NCBI GenBank assembly: GCA_008711295.1
Contig: VUYV01000334.1
Span: 194,051-258,050, forward strand
From: Anarhynchus alexandrinus
Taxonomy: Eukaryota > Chordata > Aves > Charadriiformes > Charadriidae
Length of the DNA: 64,000 nt
Direction of reading: 5' to 3'
The position numbers were made by a program, and so were the translations under genes. Each line of letters begins with the position of its first letter. Within the stretch, counting starts at the first letter, position 1. The notes under the pieces are model-generated. The model saw only the letters and a list, made by a program, of their open reading frames with translations. It ran no database searches and had not been told where the DNA came from. Positions 1 through 13,300 of the stretch are shown in pieces.

Positions 1-1245
1 AAAAAAAGTAAAACGCCATAGATGAGGGAAGCCAACGCCAAACCAGCCTTCTGTCTCTAGCACTGGGTGGGAGGTGAGGGGCATGTTAGCTTTCCCTATC
101 AATCCCTGCAACGTGATGCTTCATGAGCCCTTGTGAACATATGATGGGTTCTAAATCAGCTCATTTGACTGGTGTCTAGACACTAACACCATGTGCAGTC
201 CCTCCTAGGATGAAGCCCTGGATGACCCCATGCTGGTTTTATGCGGGGTCTTTGCTTAGGATATTGGCTAATTTTAGGGCTCCTGTTGGCAAAGCCAAGG
301 AAGCATTTGGTCATTCCCTCAGCTGTGAAACAAGACGTCTAGAGGAGCTGGACAGAAAACATCATCTCCATCAGCAACCACACATCCTGCTATCAATGTC
401 TCCAAGCTGAAACTATTGCCTCCACCAGCCTTTCTCCTTCAGTCTTGTCCTGTTGTGTGTATGGCTCCTTTTATGTCCTTGGGCAAGCCCCTTGGCCTTG
501 GGCTATTTCATTTTGCAACACAGAAAGGTGTATTGGGGCCCCAAAGGTCCAGGTAATAATGTCAAAATTAGTGTGATAAATGTATGTGTCCATGTGTACA
601 ATACAAACTAGATTCAGCCACTCAGTCACCCTGGCTCCACCAAGAACACAAGTATAACTGGGTTGCTGTCTTCACTTCACTGTCAAAAATGGGTCCCTTG
701 GGATAGAAGAAAAGTTCTGTTAAGAGCTAAAGACCTCAGGAATGATCCAACCCTCTTAACTCTGAACATCCGAACAAGGTGGCAACTTCTCTGATGTGTC
801 TTCAGTTTCTGTCTGACACAGACCGAACCTTTCCTCCAGAGCTTCTCATTTCTCTTTACGGGCAACAAAATGAGATGCAGGTGACTGCCTCAGACTGCCA
901 AATCAACCTTGTGGCACCTAAAGGCAGGTGAGATGAGTACCATTCTTACTGAATTTGCTAGATTTCAGTTCAGGCCAAGGGAGCTGAGATTTCCCTGTGT
1001 ATTTTCTGAGCTGCTGCCCCTGGTGGCTTCAGATTTCCCACAAGATCCACGATATCCAGTCTGCCATTTAGTAGGAGAATGACCACAGAAGAATGGAGGC
1101 ATCAGAAAAGCTGGAGCGAGGGTCTGAATCTGAGAAACCCTGGATTTGGCATCACCTGAGGATCTGAAGAAGCCTGAGGAGCAGGGAGATGTTTGGCAAG
1201 CTCAGGCCTCAAAGTAAGTCTCCATTTCTGAAGATGGGGGAAGGG
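1..1245. other. Gene-free stretch, nothing recognised
   Basis: No exon with plausible splice sites, no recognisable protein family and no clear repeat was seen here on either strand. The open frames are short (66 codons or fewer) and are interrupted as expected for non-coding DNA. Confidence 0.6.
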
Positions 1246-1698
1246 CCACAAAGGTGATCAGAGGGCTGGAGCACCTCTCCTATGGGGACAGGCTGAGAGA
1301 GTTGGGGTTGTTCAGCCTGGAGAAGAGAAGGCTCCGAGGAGACCTTATTGTGGCCTTCCAGTACCTAAAGGGGCCTACAGGAGAGCTGGGGAAGGACTTT
1401 TTACAAGGACATGTAGTGATAGGATGAAGGGGAATAGCTTTAAACTGGAAGAGGGCAGGTTTAGATTAGATATTAGGAAGAAATTTTTCACTTTGAGGGT
1501 GGTGAGGCACTGGAACAGGTTGCCCAGAGAAGTTGTGGCTGCCCCATCCCTGGAGATGTTCAAGGCCAGGTTGGACAGGGCTTTGAGCAACCTGGTCTGG
1601 TGGGAGGTGTCCCTGCCTATGGCAGGGGGGTTGGAACTCGATGGTCTTTAAGGTCCCTTCCAACCTAAATCATTCTATGACTCTATAATTTTATGATC
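1246..1698 (+). mobile_element. CR1 LINE 3' fragment
   Basis: The stretch follows the familiar CR1 3' end. It opens near GATCAGAGGGCTGGAG, continues through GTTGTTCAGCCTGGAGAAG, and reaches the GGTTGGAACTCGATGG and CCCTTCCAACC signatures. It ends in degenerate ATTCTATGA-type tail repeats near 1670-1698. It is a 5'-truncated, non-autonomous copy lacking the reverse transcriptase core. It is the same general subtype as the copy at 62338-63205. Translations across it only reflect the LINE. Confidence 0.95.
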
Positions 1699-4600
1699 TT
1701 GGACTAATAGGAACAACAGCCTTTGGGGAAATGAGCGACCCAGAGGTGGGGTTTGAGCATCCTCACAAACCAGATTTTGAGGTCTGGCAGACTACTTGAA
1801 ACAGGCTAGCTCAGATTAAAGTTGTATGAGAAGCTCAGATAGAAATGGGGGTTCCAGTGATGCTCCATCTGCCTCCCCCATCTCAAAGGCTGGAGCTTGA
1901 TCGTTCCAGTAATCCCAGTTTACTCCTTTCAAAATTAAAGACTAATTAAAGAACTGCTCTCCAGGATGCCAAGGCAAAGGTTAGCACTGGGTCTGGCTCA
2001 GAGGAACATGTATTTCACACAGCAGACACCGGAGTGACAAACCGTAATTAACATCTGGGAGCAACGGGGGAGGATTTGGAGAGGCAAATATTCCTATTGT
2101 AAATTAAATATCAGTTTGGTCAGAGGATCATTAAAAATATGCTTTCACCTGCTCCTAATTATTTCCCCACTACAATGGGTATTTGTTCCCACTCGCAGGA
2201 AGCCGGAGCTGTGCGACACGGTGTGCAGGGGGTGGAATTCGCCCCTCCGAAGGAGCTCTGACCCGCTCACACGCGGGGCTTCGCCAGGGCAGAAGTCCTC
2301 CGCACAAAGGTGCTTTTTACCGCCGTGTGAAGCTCAGAGCACCTGAAAAATTGCACATATTAATCAGCACGCCGGGCCGGTGCCGCCGCCGAGTTGGTGC
2401 GTGCTGCTGGCTGGCTCTGCCTCCTGCCCCAGAGGTGGCCACCAATCCAGCTGTGCATCCAGCCCTCCCCATGGGCTCGTCAGCAGGCAGCGCGTGCTCA
2501 TGCACCCATGCAAACACACGGAGAGCTCTTCGCAGGTTTTGTTGCATCCAAACATCAACACAAAAATAAAATTTAAAAAAAAAATTAAAAAATAAAAACG
2601 TTTTTAAGCCTTCAAAACAAATGCTCTTTTCAAGCCACTGGCAATTACAGAGAGGTCCTGATCCTTTCTGCATGTTACTGTCAAACAAGTTTTCAGTAGG
2701 ATTCAATAAAGTGATCTGACATTTCTTTGGAGATCTTTACACACAGTAGCTCAAGCCAGGAAAGAACTTTACTTCTGGCAGCTATGCGAATATTTTATTT
2801 TGCCCAAAGCTAGACAGGTGTGATCAAGAACAGGGGGAAAAATATATTAGCAAAAGGCCTTTCAGTGGCAATACAGGTGTTTGCTGGAGTGCAGTCAGTT
2901 TGGGTTGTGCATTTTTTTTTTTTTAAAGGAGAAAATCTTAGCAGGGCAAGATTAAAGGCACAGTACATTTATTTCTCATAGTCTGAAAGTTAAGAAAGCA
3001 CTTAAAAAAAAAAAAGATGTTGCAGTGCTGGGTGATGAAGTCGCTAATTTTGAATTTCTAACCAGCAACTGTCGGCATTTGCCAGTGAAAAGGGTGTTTT
3101 GAACTAGATCTGCAAGGGGTGTTAAGCTCCTCATTCTCATAAGCTTGAAGAGACTTTGGCACGTTAGATATGTCCTGGATCTGAGCCCTTCTCACCAAGC
3201 ATTGGGGAGTCGCTAAAGAGTTAACGGCGTTTATAATTCACAGAACAAGTCAACACACTCATTCAAATAGTTACAGAAAGGTCACAGGATGAAATGCCTG
3301 AAACCTGCGTAAGCAACAATTTTTTGCTCCTAGGGTAAGCCGAAACACAGCACATGTTTCCTCGAAGAGGTCAGAGATGTTGCTAAAGCACCAGGACCCA
3401 GGGAAGGAGAGTTTGGGATCTGGGAAGCCAACTCCCAACTCAGAGGCTCGGGAAGTTTATTAAAGAAGAGGTGAAGAGGTGGATCGAGCAAAAATTTTAA
3501 TGAAGGTGATGTAAGAGAAGGATCTTTAATAGAGCGGTAAGGACAAAGTGTGACAGAGGAGCTGGGGCCAGCCTTGAAGTCTAGCAGGAGCAAGATGCCT
3601 CCAAATCCCACTTGGCAGCCTCTGCCCTTGGAGATGCCAGACAGCCTTCAGACCATGTCTGCAGCCCAGCCTTAGGGGATGCCAAAGAGCAAAGGTGGAG
3701 GACAGCTGGTGTGGAGAAAGGGAGCAGTTGGCCAACAGGCCAGGTTCATGTCATCAAGGAGGAGGGAGAAGGCAAAGCTAATGTGTCTGACCACCTCCAG
3801 CTGAGATGGCCTACTAAGGTCACTCAAGATGTCGATGACAAATACATGGTGGCAGACCTGTAAATGAGATCACAAACACATGCAGATTTTAAGTACAGTC
3901 CACAGCGATACCACACCGGTAGTTATCATTCCGCTATGTTAACAAGCACTACATTAGTACTTATTAGTACAGAAGAGGTCTCTCAAGACCTGACCTCACG
4001 TCATTCAGTGTGAAAATCCAGCTTTCCAGCTCATAACCTCCATGGTCTATTTTATCCTTACACCAGTGTACACAGATTTTCAATAACTGCAGTGCCACAT
4101 TCACTAACATCTCTCTCACACAGATGGACAAGATATCAAATTTGATGTTTCAAAAGCATCAAGAGCAGCTCGAAAAAAAAAAAGCATTTCAGGAACTGGA
4201 ATCACTGAAACACTGAAGACAGATCTAGAAGGGTCCTTGAAGAAGTTCCTCAATCTGTGTAGTCCATGACTTCATGTTGAGCCCAGCCATAAACCCAATC
4301 AATTTAGGGAGCTTTCCATACAAAGCTGTTTTCTTGCTGGGAGGGCAGTTTTCCATTCATTGGCTCCCTGAAGATACACATACAGAAATAAGATGAGTAA
4401 CTCCTATGTGACCTCCAGTTTGAACACCTTCAACGGAGCAAATGCAAGAATTAAATACACCTCAGGATCAGCAGAGCCCACAACCCTCCTAATTTCTAAA
4501 TACTCAAACACTGAGTCAGGATTAAAATAATAAATGCAATAGCTGCTTTCTCCAACATGTTGTAGCAATACCTGGTGGATAGAGTATCTCCGGATGTCCA

Positions 4601-7227
4601 CCCTTCAACAAGAAATGCAACAGAGGAGGAAGGGGGTTGGGATGGGCACTTTGCCCCCTTGGCTTGGAAAAGGCAGCTGGCTAAACAGCTAAATATCATC
4701 TGCACCAGACAAAGTATTTCTAAGTGCAAATATTTTATTTATTGAAAACACCGCTTCACGTGGACCAAAACTGTGCTCCATATTCTGTATTTTCTACCTG
4801 TGTTTTATAGAGAGCATGATGTTCCACCAAGTGAGATAACATTCTCCTTTCTGCACAGAAGTAAGGAGTAAACAGGATAATAGAGACTCTACCAGTCTAC
4901 TTTTGTGTATATAACGCAGGGGCCGCGGCCACCGATCTGGGTACCCCGGCACTGCTGGATCCTCTCCAGCTGGTAGTTTGGAAGGGAGAGAAAGCCAGGT
5001 TTGCTCAGTGCTCACGGGCATGCCTACCTGCCTGGAGAACAGACCCTGGGTCCTGCACCTGACCCAACCACGTCCATAGCATAAGCCCTGGCAGCAACGA
5101 CACAAAGTCAACCGCAGGCTCACGGGATGACCAAGAGCCACCCCTATATGTGTCCAAACCTTCATGAGATGTTTCATGAAGAACTTCAGGCATAATCACT
5201 GGAGGGAAACAGTACGTTTCATCTCCTCTACTTTAGGCTAAGGCAAGTCTCACTTTGGCTGTATTGACCACATGTACACAGCACCACAGTGAGGCACAAT
5301 GGATCCCAACTGCCATAACAAGATAAGGAATATCTCTAAGAGCCTTCAGAAGAATTGAAAACTGATCAGGTGCTTCTGGAAGGTGACTCCAGGCAAAAAC
5401 CCAGCTATGGAGCTCCAAATCACCTTCCGGAGGAAGTTCTTCCCCTGAACACTTAGGGACCCCAGGCAGATGAGCTGGCAGTTCAACCACTTCTCTGAGA
5501 TGCCTTTATCTGACTAGTGTCCATTCTGTGACACCTGCTAGAGAATGTTGGCTCACAGCATGGCCTCCTGCTTCCTCAAGAGGAGATGGAGGCTTTTGAG
5601 CTGATGAGCACAGACAGGATAGTACAGGATACAGAAAGAGAGCCAAGGTCATTATTTGAGCACAATGAGCGCTGGAGGAATCTGACATGGGTTCTGTCAT
5701 CCCTTGAGGCTATAGAGAAGATGAGGGACCGGCAGCCCTAGTGTGAAATGCCATCAGCCTGTGGGAGGCTGCACCTACTGCAAGGACTGTGCTTCCACGG
5801 ACAGCCCCGCTGTCCTGCAAAATGAATTGTAGATTGAACCACACCAAGGTCTTCTCTCAGCCACTGGAAAAGTGTGACCCACAAATGCATAAGTCACTGT
5901 TTAGAGGTCAACCTGAGATGAGCTTAGCGCCTTCAGCCAAAGGAAAGAGAAGAGTGAATCATGACAACAGGTCATCAGCAAACACCACCCATTCCGGGAA
6001 AGCGACAACAACCAGGGAAACCCGGAGAGGAGCCACCTGGCTATCTGAACCCAATGTCTCACCTTGCATTGACGTGGTATTCACCACAGAGTCACTTCTC
6101 TGGGAAAAGTCTGAGCAACTGAGTCACCAAACTTGTGACACGCCAGGCCCCAGCTAAACATTGCCAGTAAAAGTGATGAGTGGACAAGACACAGCACATT
6201 TTGTGGCTGGGAAACAGGCAGGAGGCTTTCCCTCCACTGCCAGCCAAGCAGGGGGCTGAGTCGCCTCCAGCCTCACGACTGGCCCAGGTTCTTCATCTGC
6301 AAACGCACTCTCCACGTTTCCAAAGGGGATTTACAATCCCAAGAATGAGTTTTTTTGCAGTCGCAAGTCTCCCGAGGACAGCACAGTGCCTTTTGCCCAT
6401 GACCTCCCTGCACCACTGAAAACGTGTTTTTATTTTGGGGAGGGAAGCAAGATAAAGCCACTTTTCTTGCTGTTTATGAAACACAGCCGCTTACTGAAGA
6501 GAGGGCTCCTTGCTCGGAGAGCTGCAGGATCTAAGGAGCCTCTTAAAGGCCTTTTAATTACGTTTGAAATAGGACAGGTCTCGCTCTTTGGGGAACATCA
6601 TGAGACCTGAGAGCAGAAAAAAGCTGAGAGAGCTGGTCCCCACCGACTCCCAGCTCCAAGCCAAACAGGTTTGGCCAGCTCTAATTAAGGTAATTAATAT
6701 CCTCAAGCCTGTTATTAAGCAAGAGGCAGTAAAAGGGAGTCTCCCCTTTACCTCGGGGTCCTGCTGAACGCCTCAGCCCAACAAGCAGCCCATTGTCAGC
6801 TGCGGGGCCGGATCCTGCTGCCCAGGGGACAGTAGGAAGTCACCGGGCAAGCCCCCATCCCCTTCTCAGTGCTGAGAAGCCAATTTCAGGCCATGTCTCA
6901 ACACCTACATTGGACGCAAAGATGGTTGGTGAGATAATTAGGCAGTGGGAGGTGTGGTTAGAAGGTGCTTGAAAGGTGGCCCAGCTTATTCACTGCTCCC
7001 CAGCAAACGGTGGAGGTCAGGTGGGATCATCCATAGAGTAGGTTCAGGTCTACACATCACCCCCAGAGACTTGGAGTCTGAATTTGGACTTGATTTTGGA
7101 GCTTTGGCCAGCAGACTGATGAACACAAAGGAGCACTGGAAAGGGAGCTCATTTCAAAGACCCTGGTGGATCTTCAAAATAAAATAATTAATAGGACACA
7201 AATTGAAATACAAGAGATTCTATTTAA
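1699..7227. other. Gene-free stretch
   Basis: No coding exon is supported. An A/T-rich simple stretch lies at about 2561-2600. The block at about 2030-2180 is rich in TAATTA/AATTAA motifs and low in repeats, as is the block at about 6540-6760; both could be regulatory. The rest is anonymous unique sequence with only short open frames. Confidence 0.55.
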
Positions 7228-7372
7228 ATGTAAGATAAAGCTTTGTCACTGTAAAGGTGGTCAAACAGTGGACCAGGGCAACCTGCTGTAGGTGGCACCA
7301 CTTGAGCAGAGGTTTGGACTAGATGATCTCCAAAGATCCCTGCCAACCTCAACTCTTCCATGATTCTGTGAA
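7228..7372 (+). mobile_element. CR1 LINE 3' fragment, degraded
   Basis: This short remnant of the CR1 3' end runs from a TTGTCACTGTAAAGGTGGTC-like segment through GGACTAGATGATCTCCA to CCAACCTCAACTC and a final CATGATTCTGTGA tail. The middle of the usual 3' segment is missing, so an internal deletion is likely. It is more diverged than the copies at 1246 and 62338. Confidence 0.85.
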
Positions 7373-10300
7373 ATTTATATATATATATTTTTTCAACAAC
7401 CATATGCAGCAAATTAAATGAATGTATAACATACACCATGGTGGAACACAAAGTATTCCAGTCCCTCCTTGGCTGATAGGACACCATCCACCCAGCTCTG
7501 CCGACGCACAAGGAAAACACAACGAGATGCCCAAAGCAAGGTGCAGCGCTGGTCCCTGGTGCACAGCATGTGCAGGAGAGATGTCCCGCTGCCAACCTCC
7601 CCTTCTGCTTGTGCAAAGAAAGGACCTGATGGGTTTTTTTAACCTCATACCTGTCCGTTCAAGCCCTTTTTCCCCCCGCCCGCCGCCCCCAGGTAGGAAA
7701 ATTCCTCCCAGAGGAAAGAGCTGTTGCAATCTATTTTGGTTCTCAGTCAAGTGCAAGAGTTTGGTATTTTTCCACTGGAAATTCTTCTCTGATGCCTTCT
7801 TTCAAACATGCCTAGAAGGAAAATATGCTTTTCCACTGCTGGTCTGCGAGAGCCCGAGGTGTCAGGCTGCTGGCAGGAATGTGGGGCTTGATACTGGCGA
7901 GCGAGTGATCTTGCAGGAGACGAGCAGCCCCTGGAGCAGCACGCCCAGTGAACGGCTGCTCCATCCCAGCCACCCTTAAAGAGGGCAAAAAGGAGCACGA
8001 GGGCTCAGAAGAGCAAGCAGCGATGTGGTCCTGGATGGGTTCCCAGTGCTGAATGAAATAGGGGTAAGTTCCCGTGATACCTTCGCAAAGCAGGTGGTTG
8101 AGCTGGCCCTGTTCAGCGCACCAAGAAACTACTTCCAGTCCGGAAATGGCACAACTGAAGGGCATTAGCTACAGCAGCTCTTATTCTCAACTTGAGAAAT
8201 CCCACCCCCATAATCTGCAGGGCCTGGGTACCGTCTAGATGAAGATTTATATCTCTGGGGGGTTTGTCAAGCCTTGCTCATCTCAAGGGCTTCCTTGAGC
8301 CGCCAGTGATAGTACCTGAAATGGAAAGCTTCAAAGACAGACCAGCGACGGCTGTGTGCTTGGTGGGTTACCAGTGAAGATGGACTGTTGCAGGATTTAG
8401 CTTCTGTGCTTTAACTGGTTTCTCCTGGTCACGTGCAAACAGGAGTTTTCCTCCCTGGAGGAATACACTTCTGTTTTACTTTTGCAGGAGGACAAAATTC
8501 TCATGCCAAGCCACCGCTAACTGGAGTAGAAGTTCTTGCCCCCAAAATGTGTGAGCTCACACCAGCAAAACCAGTGGCTGTTCCTCACGAGGGACAAACC
8601 ACTGTGGTCTCAGCTTTCAACTGTGGCAAAAAGGCAGATGTGAGCCTGGAAAATTTCATCCCGAGTACTGAAAGTTTGGCAGAGTTTGAAGAAACTGGAA
8701 ATACCATCTTCTAACGGGAATGTCAGACCAACCTCCATTAGAGTCGGACAGAAACCAGGACGCGGTGCAAGCTGCCGCCCTGCTGCTCTCTCAACCACCC
8801 TCTGTGGTCAGGACCTGCCCCCCCCTCCCAAAATAGAAACTGGCCTTTGATCTCCACTCCAGGGCTCACATCGGCAGGAAGATGTTCCTCACACTTGGAG
8901 AGGTCGGAGGCACTTGGTGGGACCTCGGGGCCACGTCTGTGTCCTGGGGCACTCGGGGAAACATGCCACCGCGGTGGGGGGAAAGACCTGCCCACATCCA
9001 GCTGCGTCAGCCCCGGGGCAGGCGTTGAGTGAGACCCAGGCTGTCCCCGGTCCCCCAGCCAGGTCATCTCCTTTGGTGGTCGGCGGGGCTCCGTGCTGCA
9101 GCCCTAATTGCTGCCTGTTGACGTATTTCGTGTTGCCAACACAGTGCTCTGTGATTGCAGCTGTTTGCAAGACGCAGCCCTTGTTCGGGCAGCCCTGCCT
9201 GCTCTCACCGGGGCCAGACTGGCCCCCTGCCTTCTTCCATCTCCTTCCTCCCATCCACCAGTGCCTCCCTGTTTGCCCCCAGACCTCCCCACCACCAGGG
9301 CTATGTCTTCTTCTGACGTTGTCTACGGGACACAAATGCCACCCAAAGCCCTCTTGCAGTGCAGTGTGTTCACACAACGTTGCTCTCGGCTGGAGCCCAA
9401 GCTTGGCTGCTCCAAGGGCCATTTCATACATGCACACCCCTCTTCCCCATGCTCTTCTGAATGATGCCATCAGCTGGTGTCTCTTCTTCTCTTGCTTCCA
9501 GGTCCTGAGGGTCACCCTAGTTGTGTGTCAGCTCCACTCTGGAGCAAGGTGACACCTTCCTCCAAGCAAAGACTCGCTCTTTGCAAAGGCTGCACAGGCA
9601 CTGACTGCACCAGGTTGGCCCTAACACTATCCCTCAAAGCCCCACACCACGACACCAAGCACACAGCACCCACACTTCGGTGCTAGGGCAGCCAAAACCC
9701 ATCCGTCTGGGAACTGGGGGCTGAGTGAGCAGGCGTGTCTCCATGCCATCCAGCTCTCCGACCCTCCAGCAAGGGGGGCTGCATCCAAACTGCCTCCCAG
9801 GGTGAGGACAGGGTCTGCATTCCTCTCCCTGCTTCGTGGAGATTGCCTGGGAGACCCCTCGCTGGCCCGGGTCCCAGCCACGTCGATGACAATCTCAAAC
9901 AATTTCAGATCATGGAGAATTCCCGTGAAGTGCAGAGCAGTCCCATCCATGCTGTCCACTGGGAAGGCTCACCATCCTGTCCCCAAATCCTGCTAGTTGG
10001 CAGAGGTCAAGTTAATGGCTTAGAGCACACCATGGGTTGGAGCGGGAGACCTCTGGAGATCCCCTCCTACCCAAATTATTATTCTGTGAGTCTAGGGCAG
10101 TCACAAGAGAGAGAGGAAAATCCCCCTATAAAGGACTTCAAAGCCCTTCAGGAGACAACTTCTCCTCCATCCTGGCCAGGCACCAACCTTCACTGCACGA
10201 GCTTCACGCCCCAGCAGTGCTGGAGAAGAAAGGCACGTTCATTACTTTGAACGCAACCTGCTGAAGCTTCACTGGAACAGAAAAAACATCTATATGTGTC

Positions 10301-13300
10301 AGAGGAAAAGATAATAAAGGAATCATTAAAAAAAATAAACCTTTGCATAACATGGGTGTTTGCCCTGTGGAACGGAGGACAAGATTTCAGCAGGTTTCAA
10401 AAGCAAACTGGACTTTGATACAGATGGAGATGCAGGAGGGTAACTTCTCTGGTGCCCAGCAGGGAGAGGAGCACCAGCCCTCCAATGACTGGCATTTCAA
10501 GGTGGGATTTTGGAAACAAGGTCTTTCTTCACCTGGAGACATCTGCTGTCTTTTTTGTCTGCTCAGGTATGAATTTGTGGGCTCAGAGCCTGATTCAAAG
10601 TCCATGATAGCTTTGCATTGACTTCAAGAAGCTTTGGAACAGGCACAGAGTGAACTAAAACCAACATCTTCGAGCTTCCTAAAGAGAAATTCCCTCTCTT
10701 AACATTTCTGAGGCCAAGCAAACACTTTAGCACAGTGGCTGCTTTCAGGGCTGGGCTCAGGTACACGCCGTCAAGTACATTTGCCACAGCAGAGGAGGAA
10801 GCTCTCCACATGAGTATGGGCTTTTTGGTTGGTGGAGGAGAAATCTCTTCAACCGAAAGTGTCTGAATGGATAAACATCCTTCCTCAACACAGTCCAGCC
10901 CTGATAAGGTCCCAGCACTAAGTGAGCAGAATCTCTCCAGAAAGTTTCTTTCCTTCCCTCTTGGGCAGATGCCAGTTACTCAACCTGGGTAATAATTTGC
11001 TTCACGAGTAAGTACACTCAGATCCCTCATGCTTGACCTTCAAGATGGAAAATTAAGATGAGTGATCAGGGAACCACGTTGGCACTGAAAGTGGCCATTC
11101 GACGGAGCCCTGATCCCACGGGGATGTCCACATTGGCTTGACCATCATCTGCTGCCAGGTTAGGGATGGGGGCCTGCAGCATCCCCAGGATGCTAATATG
11201 CACTAAACAACAACTGGTGGATAAAGCGAGGACATCTACACACAGTGCTGTTCCCATGAAGACGACTGTACTGCTGGGGAAAGTCTGATTATATCATAAA
11301 TTTCTGGCTGGAAGAAAATGGGAGGCAGCCGCACCAGCAGAGGGAGTTTGCCGGCTCGCGAGCTTGCCGGAGCGGAGAGCCAACAATCTGTCGAGAGAGA
11401 TGGAGGGGAAACGTACAAACACCAGATCTATATTTTTTAAACGGATTAATTAAATCAAACCAGTTCACATCACTTCATGCATTCAGCAGCCCGTCATGAA
11501 GCAAAACAAAGAGGGGGGAAAAAAAAAAGGAGAAAAATAAGAGACAGGCCAACTCCGCTACCTCCGATTAAGCCGATGCAAATTCCGCACCCTGTGAAGC
11601 CCGGAGGCTGCCAGCCTCCCCTCCGTGCCCTACCGAAGGATGCCCAACATGCTGGGGAAGCCCATCCAGATGCCTGCAGGGAGAGACGAGTGGCTAATTA
11701 GAGTCCTGACCATGAAGGGCGCTCACCAGCTCTCCGAGGGACTCTCCCAAAAAAACAAAGACACACTGCCAAAGAAAACCAAGCCAAGCACAAGCTGGGA
11801 GCTCTAGTCACACCATTCTTTTCCCCTCCTTTTATTTTTTTTTGTTTGTTTGCTTGTTTTTTTCCATTTCCTGCTGCTGTGACAATTTTTTAATTATCAT
11901 CATCTTCGGTCGCATGGTTTTAACCACCTCGTAGCAGCACAGGGCTGGCAACTCAAATACTCAGCAGCGACAAGCAAGAGAGCCCCAAGAGAGATGAGCG
12001 GGTTGGGAACAGCGAGGATTTCGAACACGCGCATCTTGTAATCGTTTTAGCCATCTAGACTTTGGAGGCAGCCCTTTTTCTTTCACTCGACTTTGAATTT
12101 GGAGCGTCCAGCTTTTTCAAGGTCTGCCATGCTGCTTTGTGAGCTAAAAGCTGCTGATCTCTCAAAAGGAAAGTCGTGTTTTCCCCAGAATCGCAGGAGC
12201 CCAGAAGTTGGCACGGCAAGAGGAGAAATACTAGGAACCCCAAGAATCACACGGCGGTTGGCAATGCTGAAACAATATTCCCCAGGGAAAAAAAAAATGT
12301 GGAAAAAACATTGAAAATATCAGTGGGTAGAGAGCCTTACTGAGGTTTTCCCTAAACCAGTGGTATTTATTTTGCAGTTCAGAATAAGTGAGAACCTTCA
12401 AAACCGCTCCTGGCATTTTTTGCAAGTGGGAAATGGGGGCCCACAATGATCAAATCTTATGATTCTAAGAGCAGTTATAATTTTTATTTTTTTTTATCCC
12501 TGTTTAGGATAGCCCTGTTCTGGCTGCTCTCATTTGGGAGAGATTTCTAAGCTCAGTTTTGGTTATGCACCTAAAAACAGCTTCTATTTTTCAACTGCAG
12601 AATTAGGTCCAAAGTCCATCGGTTCGGCATCAATGGTTAAAACAACCCTTGGATTTCTCATCCTTATCTTGAACATATTTCAGAGAAGGCTTCCATACAG
12701 TAACCAAATTTACCAGCACTTGTTTTCACAGATACTTCACTCCATCTTCTGTTATCTTTTAAAGTCTCTCTGGAAGAGGTTCCTGTCTCCATTTCACTTC
12801 TTGTCCTCAATTAGTTTTTACCCCTTGAAGTCCCCACCAAAGGTTCCCATTGAAATATTTATCCCATGGGCTAAATCAAACCTTTATTTGCAGAAATCCA
12901 GATGGGACAAAGGCTTTTTGCAATATTTTTTGTACTGTTCTTTGCTAGTTTATTCTAGTTTACACTTGGGCTTACCAGCCAAAATTATGACTCAGTTTAG
13001 CTCCCCAAAAATGCTTTTCAGGGAGCAGCTGAGTGTGAGGTTGTCTTTTGAACAGTTTTTTGAGTGTTTTTTATTTCATAAAGTAATAGACCATTCCTAA
13101 GCACATCTCAGTTCCCACCAAACTTGCCAGGAAAATGTTCCTTTGTCCCAGAATTTCTAAAAGCAAAGGAGAAATGTCCATCCAAATAGTACTTCATACA
13201 CACTCTAATGAGTAATTAAGTACTTGCACTATCAAATCGCTCCCTTCCTTAAAGAGTTTATGATAAGGACAAGGCAGAGGGTAGAAAAGAGGCTTGAACT

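Noticed and set aside
1424..1651. Small ORF of 75 codons
   Set aside because: It is the 3' end of a CR1 LINE, and the same peptide type recurs at 62932-63156.
8889..9552. Open frames of 208 (minus) and 212 (plus) codons overlapping each other
   Set aside because: Both strands are open at once, composition is that of anonymous GC-rich DNA and no known family is visible.
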